DNA of 64,000 nucleotides, from assembly GCF_010078235.1 (NCBI RefSeq), contig NZ_JAABOS010000006.1:1-64000 (forward strand), written 5' to 3'. Each line of letters begins with the position of its first letter. The first letter of the stretch is position 1. The position numbers and the translations under genes are program-made. Source of the stretch: Cognatundibacterium crateris. GTDB lineage: Bacteria; Pseudomonadota; Gammaproteobacteria; Burkholderiales; Burkholderiaceae_D. Below are positions 46,798-56,462 of the stretch, one piece after another. The notes below the pieces were generated by a model. The model saw only the letters and a program-made list of their open reading frames with translations. It was not told where the DNA came from and searched no databases.

Positions 46798-47640
46798 ATG
46801 AATCCGCTGATACAGGAAATGAAAACGCGCGCACGTTTGTTGTTGAAGCTGTTGCAGCAGGGACATGCACCTGCATGCAAACATGCGCTGGTGCTCAGTC
46901 GTCAGCAGCACTGGACTTTGCCAGAGTGCTGGCAGTTACGCCATAGTCTGAACCTGTGCGCCGCTGAGCTGGGCTTTCAACATTGGGAGCATGCCTTGCA
47001 GGTCTTATCCGGTAAAGCGGCGCCCGGCAGCGATATGGCGACTTTATGGCATGGCGCTGAAGTCGCAGGCCTGACCAATCTGTGGTTCAGTGAGTATGCA
47101 GAAGCGCGTCAGTGCGCTGAGCAGGATGCGAGTCTGTTCCTGCTCCCTTACCGCAAGCAGTTTATGTTGGTCAGAAGCGAGTATCTGCAAGCGCTGGGGC
47201 TGACTGCTGATGCCGGTGTCTGGGATGGCATACAGCGCGATCTGGTACAGGCCTATGCGACGCCAGCCTGGCAACAACTGGTGTTACAGCGTTTACGCCA
47301 TACCAGAACCGAACGTCTGCATCAGCGCTGGAATGTGCAGCTGGCGAATCTGGATTTGCACAGTAACGCGCAGGAAGCGGCGCGTGTCATGGCCAGTTTT
47401 GTACGTGATGACCGTTTACTGAAAATACCTGAGCAAAGAAAAAAACGGCTGGTGATATTGCACTGGCTGCTGGCGCAGCTGGATCAGCACAGGCGATATC
47501 CGGAAGCGGAGCTGAATCAATTCCTGCTACAGTTTCACGAAGATTGCGCGACGCTGCGAAGAGAAATGATCATGCACGGTTTGATGCAGCGTGAGAATGC
47601 AGTGTATTGGTGTGTGACGGCAGCGAACAAGGAAAGCTGA
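46798..47640 (+). CDS. DUF2087 domain-containing protein
   Basis: 280 aa from MNPLIQEMKT, chosen for the purine-rich site just before the ATG. The last 75 residues (RRYPEAELNQFLLQFHED, then TLRREMIMHGLMQRE) match DUF2087, a winged-helix-like domain seen in regulators. The N-terminal part contains LGFQHWEHALQVLSG, as in small toxin/antitoxin-adjacent or ankyrin-like proteins, but I do not recognise it firmly. No function is assigned. It converges on phhA. Confidence 0.7.
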   Translation: MNPLIQEMKTRARLLLKLLQQGHAPACKHALVLSRQQHWTLPECWQLRHSLNLCAAELGFQHWEHALQVLSGKAAPGSDMATLWHGAEVAGLTNLWFSEYAEARQCAEQDASLFLLPYRKQFMLVRSEYLQALGLTADAGVWDGIQRDLVQAYATPAWQQLVLQRLRHTRTERLHQRWNVQLANLDLHSNAQEAARVMASFVRDDRLLKIPEQRKKRLVILHWLLAQLDQHRRYPEAELNQFLLQFHEDCATLRREMIMHGLMQRENAVYWCVTAANKES

Positions 47641-47663
47641 GCCAGCTGAGGTGGCGCGTGGAA

Positions 47664-47690
47664 CGGCTGCGATCGCGTTGATCGCAGCCG
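47664..47690. other. Hairpin between converging DUF2087 and phhA genes
   Basis: A perfect 10-bp stem (47664-47673 with 47681-47690, 7-nt loop) without a T-tract on either side; possibly a Rho-assisted or transcript-end structure. Confidence 0.4.
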
Positions 47691-47708
47691 TCGTAACTGG
47701 TTGGTGGA

Positions 47709-48605
47709 TTACTGTGCAGGCAGTAATTCCACTTCATGCGGCAACAGGGTATTTGCTGGCAATGGATTACCTGATCTGAGCTTATCGTAGTAAGGCGTAA
47801 AGTCAGGCGCGGTACCGTCAAACAATTCCTGGAAACTGTCGATCACAAAATAGGTTTCCTGATAGCTGTCTATCTTGTACAAGGTATTCAGGCAGCGTTC
47901 TATCTCCAGATGGATGTGACGCGAACTGGTGCCCGGTGTCAGGCAGTATTCGACTTCACCGCCGGAAGACAGGATGCCCGCGCCGTAGATGCGTAAACCT
48001 TGCGGCGTATTGATCAGGCCGAATTCCACGGTGTACCAGTACAGGCGCGCCAGCTGATCGAGTCCACCCAGCTTCATCGCCTTGAGGCCGCCTTTGCCGT
48101 ACAGCTGAATGAAATCGGCAAACACAGGATTGAACAGCATGGGCACATGCCCGAAGAAATCGTGGAATACATCCGGCTCGACGATGTAGTTGAATTCTTC
48201 CGGTGTGCGCAGCCAGACTGTGACCGGGAAGCGGCGATTGGCCAGATGTTCAAAGAAAGTCAGTTCAGGAATCAGACCCGGTACCGCAACGATAGTCCAG
48301 CCAGTCGCAGCAAATAATTGTTGCGAGGTTTTTTCAAATTCCGGGATGCCATCGGCCGCATTCATCGCCTGTAGTGCCTCGATGAATTCATCACACGCAC
48401 GTCCTGGCAGCAAGGCCATCTGACGCTGATACAGACGTCGCCACAGCGCATGTTCTTCTTCGGTATAGGCAGCCCAATCCTGGCTGACTACATAGTGCGC
48501 ATCCGCCTTGCTATAGTCGCCGCGCAGCGCGGCACCATCTGATTTTTCAGCAACGGTGGCGAGAAAATCCGCATTGCTGACGGTGGTAACTGTATTCGTA
48601 TCCAT
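47709..48605 (-). CDS. phhA: Phenylalanine 4-monooxygenase
   Basis: 298 aa from MDTNTVTTVS. Iron ligands are the two His in FHDFFGHVP and the Glu in YWYTVEFGL, the facial triad of pterin-dependent aromatic amino acid hydroxylases; the monomeric bacterial form lacks the regulatory ACT domain. It hydroxylates phenylalanine to tyrosine with tetrahydropterin and O2. It follows hppD in the same direction but a strong terminator lies between, so each may have its own promoter. The pterin recycling enzyme (phhB) is not in the window. Confidence 0.96.
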   Translation of the reverse strand: MDTNTVTTVSNADFLATVAEKSDGAALRGDYSKADAHYVVSQDWAAYTEEEHALWRRLYQRQMALLPGRACDEFIEALQAMNAADGIPEFEKTSQQLFAATGWTIVAVPGLIPELTFFEHLANRRFPVTVWLRTPEEFNYIVEPDVFHDFFGHVPMLFNPVFADFIQLYGKGGLKAMKLGGLDQLARLYWYTVEFGLINTPQGLRIYGAGILSSGGEVEYCLTPGTSSRHIHLEIERCLNTLYKIDSYQETYFVIDSFQELFDGTAPDFTPYYDKLRSGNPLPANTLLPHEVELLPAQ

Positions 48606-48624
48606 TGTTTTAATCTTTTTTAGA

Positions 48625-48657
48625 CAAAAGGCCGACATACAAAGTGTCGGCCTTTTG
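48625..48657 (-). terminator. Terminator after hppD
   Basis: Perfect 13-bp stem (48625-48637 with 48645-48657) with T4 in the 3' arm on both strands. Confidence 0.82.
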
Positions 48658-48684
48658 TTGGAGTCTCACATTAGTGCAGCAAGC

Positions 48685-49800
48685 TTATACGCTTGCTTTC
48701 TCATCTTTCAGTACACCGCGGCGTATCTGATCCAGTTCTATGGATTCAAACAGCGCGCGGAAGTTACCTTCGCCAAAGCCCTGATCGCCTTTGCGCTGGA
48801 TGATTTCAAAGAAGATAGGGCCGATCACGGTGGTCGTGAAAATCTGCAGCAGCAATTCACGTGAAGTTTCTGTGCTCTTACCGTCGATCAGAATGCGCAG
48901 TTTGCGCAATTCTTCCAGATTTTCGCCATGGCCAGGCAGGCGGCGGTCGACCAGGTCGTAATAGGTTTCTATCGTATCCTGGAAAGAAACGCCGGCTGCC
49001 TTCATATCGGCCACGGTTTTGTACACATTGTCGGTACCCATCGCGATATGCTGCACACCTTCGCCGTGATACAGGTCCAGATATTCTGCGATCTGGGACT
49101 TGTCGTCGGACGATTCGTTGATAGGAATACGGATTTTTCCGCAAGGGGAAGTCATGGCTTTGGACTTCAGACCTGTATGCTTACCGGCGATATCGAAGTA
49201 ACGGATTTCGCGGAAGTTGAACAGGCTTTCATAGAAGTCTGCCCATTCCTTCATGCGGCCACGATACACATTGTGGGTCAGGTGGTCGATATAGGTCAGG
49301 CCATTGCCGACTGGATTAGGGGCTACGCCAGGAATAGCAACGAAGTCCGCATCATAAATGCTGATGTTGCCGATGGAACCAGGCTCAGCGCCATCTTTGC
49401 CATGCCAGCGGTCGACGAAATAAATCAGGGAATCACCGATACCTTTGATGGCAGGAATATTCAGTTCCATAGGACCGGTTTTGTTATCAAAGCCCCATGC
49501 GCCCAGATCGAGTGCGCGTTTGTAAGCGGCATTCGCATCTTTCACGCGGAACGCGAAGGCGCATACGCAAGAACCATGTTTGCGTGCGAATTTTTGTGCA
49601 AAAGAGTCAGGTTCTGCATTGATGATGAAGTTCACATCGCCTTGACGATACAGCGTTACATCCTTGGTGCGGTGTTTAGCGATAGCGGTAAAGCCCATGC
49701 TGATAAACAGTTCGCCCATGGCTTTTGGGTCCGGTGCGGCGTACTCTACGAATTCAAACCCATCGGTCCCCATCGGGTTGTCCCAAGTCTGGAAGGTCAT
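48685..49800 (-). CDS. hppD: 4-hydroxyphenylpyruvate dioxygenase
   Basis: 371 aa from MTFQTWDNPM, preceded by GGAGA. Two vicinal-oxygen-chelate domains; iron ligands fit His in YIDHLTHNV, His in GVQHIAMGT and Glu in the C-terminal GFGEGNFRALFESIE. It turns 4-hydroxyphenylpyruvate into homogentisate in tyrosine breakdown. Divergent from an Lrp-type gene that likely controls it; homogentisate 1,2-dioxygenase and fumarylacetoacetase are not in the window. Confidence 0.96.
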   Translation of the reverse strand: MTFQTWDNPMGTDGFEFVEYAAPDPKAMGELFISMGFTAIAKHRTKDVTLYRQGDVNFIINAEPDSFAQKFARKHGSCVCAFAFRVKDANAAYKRALDLGAWGFDNKTGPMELNIPAIKGIGDSLIYFVDRWHGKDGAEPGSIGNISIYDADFVAIPGVAPNPVGNGLTYIDHLTHNVYRGRMKEWADFYESLFNFREIRYFDIAGKHTGLKSKAMTSPCGKIRIPINESSDDKSQIAEYLDLYHGEGVQHIAMGTDNVYKTVADMKAAGVSFQDTIETYYDLVDRRLPGHGENLEELRKLRILIDGKSTETSRELLLQIFTTTVIGPIFFEIIQRKGDQGFGEGNFRALFESIELDQIRRGVLKDEKASV

Positions 49801-50040
49801 GCTTGTCTCCTGTGTCAAATCATCGAATGTAGAACCGATGTCGCCTGCGTCCAGTCTGCCGGATAATTGCAGGCTTGCATCAGTCTTTATGGCTGTATCA
49901 ATGTCCGTTTCCGGATACTTTTTGATGCAGATCAAACTCACAGTATAGTCCGCAAAACGCGCCATAAAATTCCAAATTTATCCAAAGCTGACTAAAATTG
50001 CGCAATAATATTGCTCATATCAATCAATCCTTGGCAAATC

Positions 50041-50538
50041 ATGACAGAGTTAGTGCTGGATAAAATCGACAGGAAAATTCTGGCGATACTGCAGGCAGAC
50101 GGTCGTCTGACCAATCAGGAAGTGGCAGAGCGGATTAACTTATCGCCATCCCCTTGCCTGCGCCGTATCAAGCGGCTGGAAGACAGTGGCGTGATACGCA
50201 AATACGTGGCTTTGCTGGAACCGGCCAAAATCGGTCTCGGCCTGCTCGCCTATGTGAATGTTCGGTTGGAAAAACATAGCGATCAGCCGGGCAAGGGTGC
50301 TTCGCGTTCGCCGCGCGAGGATTTTTCAGCATCGGTCGCGCAATGGCCGGAGGTGGTCGCCTGTTATGCGATGACCGGTGAAATGGATTATCTGCTACGT
50401 GTGCATGTCGAAGACATGGATCACTTTTCCCGCTTTATGATGGAGACCCTGTTGCGCCATCCGGCCGTGCTGGATGTGAAGTCCAGCTTCGCGCTGCAAC
50501 AGATTAAAGAAACCACGGCCTTACCGGTGGCAGGATAA
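50041..50538 (+). CDS. Lrp/AsnC family transcriptional regulator
   Basis: 165 aa from MTELVLDKID. AsnC HTH at about 8-65 (LTNQEVAERINLSPSPCLRRI), then a RAM domain with a short insert (SDQPGKGASRSPREDF, about 81-97). Divergent from hppD across 240 bp; aromatic amino acids are the likely signal. A gene for an ornithine cyclodeaminase homologue follows 55 nt later and may share its transcript. Confidence 0.9.
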   Translation: MTELVLDKIDRKILAILQADGRLTNQEVAERINLSPSPCLRRIKRLEDSGVIRKYVALLEPAKIGLGLLAYVNVRLEKHSDQPGKGASRSPREDFSASVAQWPEVVACYAMTGEMDYLLRVHVEDMDHFSRFMMETLLRHPAVLDVKSSFALQQIKETTALPVAG

Positions 50539-50593
50539 AGAACCACTCGCCCTTATTCCTTATCACTCAACACAGAGCAGAGAGAGAGCAGCT

Positions 50594-51553
50594 ATGCAGA
50601 TTATCGATGCAGCACAAGTCGGGCAGGCGCTGGATTTCCCGCGTTTGATCGATGCGCTGGCGCAGGGTTTCAGCCAGGATTTCAGCATGCCACCACGCCA
50701 GGTCTATCGCCTGTCAGAGCAAGCTGGCAACCATGAAGGCTTTGCATTGCTGCCAGCCTGGAATGAGGAGCTGATCGGGATGAAGGCCTTCACCTATTTT
50801 CCGGATAATGCAGAAAATCAGTTGCCCACTGTGTTTGCCAAAATCCTGCTGTTCCGGCGTGCAGATGGTGTTCCGCTGGCGATGATCGATGGTACCAGCG
50901 TGACCTACTGGCGCACCGCTGCGGTATCGGCGCTGGCGGCGCGCTATTTGGCCCGGCCTGATGCACAGCATTTGCTATTGCTGGGTACCGGTCGGCTTGC
51001 CTTGCCTTTGCTGCGCGCGCATCTGAGCCAGCATGCGCTGAGCCGCATATCGGTGTGGGGAAGGGATAGCGCGAAGGCACAGGCGGTGGTCGATCAGTTT
51101 TATGCTGAATCAGGCAGCGCTTATCCTGAATTGCAAGTGCAGGCAGTCAGTGAGCTGTCCCAGGTGACGGCAGGCGCCGACATCATCGTGGCCGCCACCG
51201 GTTCCGCCACGCCCTTGCTGGCGGGCGCACACATCGCGCCTGGCTGTCATGTGGATATGCTGGGCAATCACAGTCCGGACCGGCGCGAATGTGATACCGC
51301 CCTGATTACCCGTGCGCGGGTGTGCGTTGATTCGCGGGAAAACGTACTCAGGGAAGCCGGGGAATTACTAATCCCTATTGCAGAAGGTCAGTTTCAGGCA
51401 TCGGCCATCGCCGCAGATTTAGCGCAATTATGCCGCGGGGAGGGCAGACGGAAAAATGCAGAAGAAATCACCGTGTTCAAATCGGTCGGTACCGCGCTGG
51501 CGGATTTACTCTGCGCCAGTCTGGTATTGAAAACCGTGAATGGCGCTGGCTAA
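50594..51553 (+). CDS. Ornithine cyclodeaminase / mu-crystallin family protein
   Basis: 319 aa with a Rossmann domain in the second half (LLLGTGRLALPLLRAHL, about 132-148) and the N-terminal VFAKILLFRRADGVPLAMIDGTSVTYWRTAA region typical of the family. Members include ornithine cyclodeaminase, alanine dehydrogenase and ketimine (pyrroline-2-carboxylate) reductases, so the reaction is uncertain. The spacing suggests cotranscription with the Lrp-type gene. Confidence 0.85.
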   Translation: MQIIDAAQVGQALDFPRLIDALAQGFSQDFSMPPRQVYRLSEQAGNHEGFALLPAWNEELIGMKAFTYFPDNAENQLPTVFAKILLFRRADGVPLAMIDGTSVTYWRTAAVSALAARYLARPDAQHLLLLGTGRLALPLLRAHLSQHALSRISVWGRDSAKAQAVVDQFYAESGSAYPELQVQAVSELSQVTAGADIIVAATGSATPLLAGAHIAPGCHVDMLGNHSPDRRECDTALITRARVCVDSRENVLREAGELLIPIAEGQFQASAIAADLAQLCRGEGRRKNAEEITVFKSVGTALADLLCASLVLKTVNGAG

Positions 51554-51568
51554 AGCACGCACCGCGTT

Positions 51569-52234
51569 TTATTTCCAGCCCGGTAAATGGCGCAGCCACT
51601 TGGCCGCGGCGCGCGCATTGGCCTTGAAACTGTAATCGAGAGCTGCCACCTGTTCCTGCATCGCTTCCATCAAGACGCTGGCCGGACTGGCTGGCAGCAG
51701 CTTCAGATAGGCATCGGCCTCACCATATTCGCGGTGAATTTCCATGCCGGCTTTTTTAGCGATATGGATCATGGTCGCATTCGATGACAGGCAATGCATG
51801 TACAGGGTATCGACATCGGCATTGCGGCAATGGATGGCGCCACGTTCAAACAGTCTGGCGCCGACGCCTTTGCCACGTGCGTTTTGCGACACCGATACGC
51901 CGAATTCCGCGACCCTGGCTTTGTCGGTGGCTTCATCTTTTTCGGTACGCGGTGCAAATGCCAGATGACCGACACCGATCAGACGGAAACTGTGACTCAT
52001 CACGCCGAATACTTTGTCCTGTTCAAAATTAATGCCATCTACATATTTTTCTATCATGGCATCCGGCAGATAGGTACCGAAGCGCAGCAGGCGGTCGCTT
52101 TCTTCGAGTGCCAGGAAATGGTGCAAGATGCGGTGACGGTCACGTTCCGATAATTCCTTGACATGAATGATGGGACGCGACTTAGACTCCGGCGCGCCGG
52201 ATGAGGGATCGGAATAGAGGTCGGAGGGCTGCAT
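51569..52234 (-). CDS. GNAT family N-acetyltransferase
   Basis: 221 aa. Acetyl-CoA loop near residues 115-128 (VSQNARGKGVGARLF) and the following helix and strand fit the GNAT fold. The N-terminus carries ELSERDRHRILHHFLALEESDRLLRFG, as in a class of single-domain proteins near tRNA or polyamine genes. Substrate is unknown. It converges on the cyclodeaminase gene with 15 nt between them. Confidence 0.85.
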   Translation of the reverse strand: MQPSDLYSDPSSGAPESKSRPIIHVKELSERDRHRILHHFLALEESDRLLRFGTYLPDAMIEKYVDGINFEQDKVFGVMSHSFRLIGVGHLAFAPRTEKDEATDKARVAEFGVSVSQNARGKGVGARLFERGAIHCRNADVDTLYMHCLSSNATMIHIAKKAGMEIHREYGEADAYLKLLPASPASVLMEAMQEQVAALDYSFKANARAAAKWLRHLPGWK

Positions 52235-52482
52235 AACAACTCCTTACTGCATGAATGGTGCAGTGCACAATCAATTGTAGAGCAATAACTGGCTGAACTC
52301 CAGCTATTCCGCATGATAGCTGGACTCGCTGAGTAGCTGGCTGTTTTTTTGCTGTAGAGCAAGCGCACTGCCATCCGCTGCGTAGCTGCTGGCAAGCGAA
52401 AATTCAGCAGACCTATATTTGCTGCGGCTTCTGGCTCGAAAAACGGCTACGCGCCTTATTTCATGCGGACTTTGGTTTCGGC

Positions 52483-53754
52483 TTATTTGTTCTCATTAGC
52501 TGCAGCAGCTTCGGCTCCTTCAGCAAGCTCAGCACGCAAGGCACGCACAGCGGCAATGCGCGCGCTGCGTACCGCTTCCGGTATCCGCGCCGGGTTGTCT
52601 GCACATTGTGCGGCAATGGCACCGGCATTAACCTGGCGCGCTGCCTGCAGCACTGCACGCAGGAAGTCGGTTTGCGGGAAAGGCACTTGTTCAAAGCCAG
52701 TACGGCCAAAATGGTCGCATTCCGCCGCCAGCAGAAATTCCAGAAAACGTTCAGGCTTGCGGAAAGCATCATTACGCATCAGCAGGTCGACCAGACTGGC
52801 GCTGCGCATTTCCAGCGCTCTGCCCACATTGCCATGGTCGCGCGCCGTCATCACAGCCAGATCGCGGCAATCCCCCGGAACCCGCAAGCGCTGACAAATC
52901 GCCTGTACCAGTTCCACGCTGCGCGCTTCGTGGCCGTGGTGACGTGGCCATAATGCAGGATCAGTCTGGCCTTTGCCCAGATCATGTAGTAAAGCCGCCA
53001 GTCTGACCGGCAGTGTATAGCCTTGTTGTGCGGCGTAATCGACCACCAGCATCACATGCACACCAGTATCGATTTCGGGATGATGTTGTGGCGGTTGCGG
53101 CACGCCCCACAGCGCATCGAGTTCTGGCAGCAGACGTTGCAAGGCACCGCACTCACGTAATACCGCAAACATGCGCGAAGGGACGGCTTCCATGAGGCCG
53201 CGTGCAATTTCCTGCCACACCCGTTCCGGCACCAGTGCATCGACTTCACCCGCGTCCGCCATAGTGCGCATCAGCGTATTCGTTTCTGCTGCCACCTGAA
53301 ATACACGAGGTGGTTGCGAAAAGCGCGCCGCGAAACGTGCTACCCGCAGTATGCGTACCGGGTCTTCAGCAAACGCCGCCGATACATGGCGGAACACGCC
53401 GGCCTGTAAATCCTGCTGGCCGCCAAACGGATCGATGATGTGGCCGTCGCTGTCGCGCGCCATCGCATTCACCGTCAGGTCGCGCCGTATCAGATCCTGT
53501 TCCAGCGTGACTTCGGCATCGGTATGAAAAACAAAGCCTTTATAGCCCGCTGCAGTTTTTCTTTCGGTGCGGGCCAGCGCATATTCTTCATGGGTTTTCG
53601 GATGCAAAAACACCGGAAAATCCTTGCCTACCGGCTGAAAACCGGCAGCCAGCATTTGTTCCGGCGTGCTGCCTACCACTACATAATCATGGTCTTGCAC
53701 TGCCAGACCAAGCAAACGGTCGCGCACCGCGCCACCCACTTCATAAATCTTCAT
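52483..53754 (-). CDS. cca: Multifunctional CCA tRNA nucleotidyltransferase with HD domain
   Basis: 423 aa. Class II nucleotidyltransferase head with GGAVRD and the metal Asp pair in DHDYVVVGS; RRDLTVNAMA and the nucleotide-selecting helix follow. A C-terminal HD domain with ALLHDLGKGQ gives phosphatase/phosphodiesterase activity as in E. coli. It adds or repairs the 3' CCA of tRNAs. It overlaps the glutathione transferase gene upstream by one base (TGATG). Confidence 0.96.
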   Translation of the reverse strand: MKIYEVGGAVRDRLLGLAVQDHDYVVVGSTPEQMLAAGFQPVGKDFPVFLHPKTHEEYALARTERKTAAGYKGFVFHTDAEVTLEQDLIRRDLTVNAMARDSDGHIIDPFGGQQDLQAGVFRHVSAAFAEDPVRILRVARFAARFSQPPRVFQVAAETNTLMRTMADAGEVDALVPERVWQEIARGLMEAVPSRMFAVLRECGALQRLLPELDALWGVPQPPQHHPEIDTGVHVMLVVDYAAQQGYTLPVRLAALLHDLGKGQTDPALWPRHHGHEARSVELVQAICQRLRVPGDCRDLAVMTARDHGNVGRALEMRSASLVDLLMRNDAFRKPERFLEFLLAAECDHFGRTGFEQVPFPQTDFLRAVLQAARQVNAGAIAAQCADNPARIPEAVRSARIAAVRALRAELAEGAEAAAANENK

Positions 53755-54473
53755 CAGGGCGACTTCTCTAAACGTGCATCATGGGCAGGAAAGACTTCGG
53801 GTTCGGCTTCCGCTTCACGTATCCACTGCGCCACAGCCGGATGCTGAATCACGCGTTCTACATAGGCTTGCAAGGCCGGAGCCAGCGACACTTCATAGGT
53901 ACGGAAGCGCATCACGACGGGTGCGAAATAGGCATCGGCAATCGAAAAGCTGCCGAATAAATAGCCATGTGCGCCATAGCGTGCCAGACAGTCTTCCCAG
54001 ATTTCACAGATACGTCCTATATCAGCCTGCGCACCCATGGTGCGGCCTTTACCCGGCAGTGCGGCACGGATATTCATAGGCATATCAAAACGCAATGCAG
54101 AAAAACCGGAATGCATTTCAGCACAGATGCTGCGTGCATGCGCACGTGCTGCCACATCCTGCGGCCACAGATGCAGGCTGCTGTACTGGTCGGCCAGGAA
54201 TTCACAGATAGACAGTGAATCCCATACGGTGATGTCTTTGCTGGTCAGCACCGGTACTTTGCCAGCCAGCGAGTATTCACTGATCAATGACGTGGTATCC
54301 GGACGCCCGAGCAAAATACGGATTTCTTCAAACGGAATGCCAAAGGCTTTCAACACCAGCCAGGGGCGCATAGACCAGGAAGAATAATTTTTATTTCCTA
54401 TCACCAGTGTCAGCGGCGAACGCTGATCGTGCATGATGGCTGCGAGGGCAGGATGAATTTCAGTCTCTTGCAT
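53754..54473 (-). CDS. Glutathione S-transferase family protein
   Basis: 239 aa from MQETEIHPAL; an alternative ATG at 54434 gives 226 aa, and neither has a strong ribosome site. Thioredoxin-like domain (about 20-95; LVIGNKNYSSWSMRPWLVLK with the catalytic Ser, LISEYSLAGKVPVL binding glutathione) and an all-helical C-terminal domain. Probably detoxification or regulation; no specific substrate. Its 5' end overlaps the lytic transglycosylase gene, and it is coupled to cca. Confidence 0.88.
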   Translation of the reverse strand: MQETEIHPALAAIMHDQRSPLTLVIGNKNYSSWSMRPWLVLKAFGIPFEEIRILLGRPDTTSLISEYSLAGKVPVLTSKDITVWDSLSICEFLADQYSSLHLWPQDVAARAHARSICAEMHSGFSALRFDMPMNIRAALPGKGRTMGAQADIGRICEIWEDCLARYGAHGYLFGSFSIADAYFAPVVMRFRTYEVSLAPALQAYVERVIQHPAVAQWIREAEAEPEVFPAHDARLEKSP

Positions 54474-56445
54474 TGCGTTGGCTTTCATCAGGTAATTCGG
54501 CATCACTGGCGGACATGCCTTTTGGCACCACCACACCCAGACGGGCTTTCAGCGATTGCGGTTTTTTCTCGAACAGCGCAGCATAATAGGTCGCATTCGA
54601 CAATACGTTTTTGACATAGCCACGGGTTTCATTGAACGGAATGGTCTCGGCAAAAATGGCACCCTCGACCGGGTGGCTGAGCTTGGCGCGCCAGGCACGC
54701 GGACGGCCAGGGCCAGCGTTGTAAGCGGCTGAAGCCAGTGCCTGCGAACCACCCAGATCGGTCAGTACCATGTTCAGATAATTGGTGCCGAGCGCGATAT
54801 TGGTCTCTATATCATTGACCTGCTCAGGCACGAAATTGCCCAGTCCTATTTTCTTCGCCACATAGCGTGCGGTGGATGGCATTACCTGCATCAGGCCGGA
54901 GGCACCGACATGCGATTTGGCCTGCATCACAAAGCGCGATTCCTGACGTATCAGGCCATACACCCAGGCCATGTCCAGCCCGAGCGCCTGCGTCATTTTG
55001 TACATGCTGTCGTTGAATGGTGTCGGATAGCGCTGGCTGAAATCGAGCTCGCCACGGGTACGGTCTGAGGTATTTACCATGCGGTCAAGCAGATTGTTTT
55101 TACGCGCCAGTTCAGCTGCGGCCAGGGTCTGGCGCTCATTCATTTTGCGCAATTCCCAATTCCATTCGCGCGTGCCTTCCAGTCGCAGATTCATCGCATA
55201 AAAGCGCAACGCTCTTTGCAGGTTAGGATTTTTTTCCATCGGCGCCACTTCCTCGGCGCTGACAGGTTTATTGCCAGGTGGGATACCGATTTTGCGGCCA
55301 TTTTCTTCGCTCGCTAACTGACCGTAAAAATGTATCTGATCGGCGATACCATTAAACAGCTGGCGCGCTTCTTCCTGCTTGCCTTCGGCTTTCAGCGCGC
55401 GGCCCAGCCAGTAAATCCAGGCGGGTTCATTGCGCAGATTGGCGGGCATCGCCAGAATCGCATTCTTGACCAGCTTCCAGTCGCCTTCACGCAGCGCGGT
55501 GCGTACACGCCACTGATAGGCTTCCTGGCTAAAACGGGCCGCTTCTGCGCGCACCCAATAACCGAGTGCTTCGGGTTCCAGTTTCAACGCTGATTGCAAG
55601 GCGATTTGTGCCCAGCCGTTTGCGCGTTCTGTCTCATTCAGTTTGGCGCTGTAGCGTGACAATTTTTCAGCCGCATCTTCGGGGTCGGATTTGGCTGCAC
55701 GCCCGAGTGCGATGATAAATAATTCTTTACCGGCTTTCGTCCCGTCTGGGCCTTTTTTGAGCAGTGCAGCGGGTTTTTCCAGTGCTTCGCTGATTTTCTT
55801 TTCCGGCAGTTCCAGTAATTTTCCCAGGCGTTGAGCTAAGGGCATGGCGCCATATTCACCGGCCATTCTTAACTGATCCCACAGATCGGACTGGCTGAAC
55901 TGGCCATTCGCGGCCAGCGCATTGACCAGGCTGTAGCAGCCTTCGCCGTAGTCTTTGGGCGAGTTCAATAAGGCCTTGGCTTCAGCCGCGACTTTTTGCT
56001 GGCGGCTGGCGCGTGACAGCTGTGCATAGCAGCGCAGCTGGTTATCATCCGCCACCACAAATTGTGGATACTGCTGATCGAACAGCTCCCATTCGCCACG
56101 TCGTCCCAATACCAGCAGCCAGTCATTGCGCAGCCGGTCGGCAATCGCACTGCCTTCGTACTTACTCAGGAATTCGCGGAATTCAGCATTGCTGGTTTTA
56201 CTCAGACGCGAGCGCAGACGGTAGTAATCAACGTAAGAGGGAATATCGTAATTGCTGAGCAAAGCGGCATGCTGATCGGCGCCGCTGGCATCATCATGAA
56301 AGGCGGCATCGCGCAGCGCCATGAAGCGGTCATCATCGGTGACCAGGGTTTTTTTGGGTGCATTCGCCGCATGTGACAGCGGGCCCAACAAACCTGCTAA
56401 GATCGTCAGGCTTAGCCCGGCTAATTTTCTTTTGAAAGACATCAT
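54460..56445 (-). CDS. Soluble lytic murein transglycosylase (Slt70-like)
   Basis: 661 aa from MMSFKRKLAG; signal peptide about 1-27 (SHA). A long helical, superhelical U-domain (about 40-470) is followed by a lysozyme-like domain with the catalytic Glu in GLIRQESRF, SGLMQVMPSTA and the NYLNMVL and AAYNAGPGR motifs. It cleaves glycan strands of peptidoglycan to 1,6-anhydro products in the periplasm. The start is 17 nt from the divergent cyclo-ligase start, so their promoters overlap coding ends. Confidence 0.93.
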   Translation of the reverse strand: MMSFKRKLAGLSLTILAGLLGPLSHAANAPKKTLVTDDDRFMALRDAAFHDDASGADQHAALLSNYDIPSYVDYYRLRSRLSKTSNAEFREFLSKYEGSAIADRLRNDWLLVLGRRGEWELFDQQYPQFVVADDNQLRCYAQLSRASRQQKVAAEAKALLNSPKDYGEGCYSLVNALAANGQFSQSDLWDQLRMAGEYGAMPLAQRLGKLLELPEKKISEALEKPAALLKKGPDGTKAGKELFIIALGRAAKSDPEDAAEKLSRYSAKLNETERANGWAQIALQSALKLEPEALGYWVRAEAARFSQEAYQWRVRTALREGDWKLVKNAILAMPANLRNEPAWIYWLGRALKAEGKQEEARQLFNGIADQIHFYGQLASEENGRKIGIPPGNKPVSAEEVAPMEKNPNLQRALRFYAMNLRLEGTREWNWELRKMNERQTLAAAELARKNNLLDRMVNTSDRTRGELDFSQRYPTPFNDSMYKMTQALGLDMAWVYGLIRQESRFVMQAKSHVGASGLMQVMPSTARYVAKKIGLGNFVPEQVNDIETNIALGTNYLNMVLTDLGGSQALASAAYNAGPGRPRAWRAKLSHPVEGAIFAETIPFNETRGYVKNVLSNATYYAALFEKKPQSLKARLGVVVPKGMSASDAELPDESQRNARD

Positions 56446-56462
56446 TCGTTTATCTTTTGAGC

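Noticed and set aside
48928-49866. 312-codon frame antisense to hppD
   Set aside because: Shadow of a confident gene, with no ribosome site or domain.
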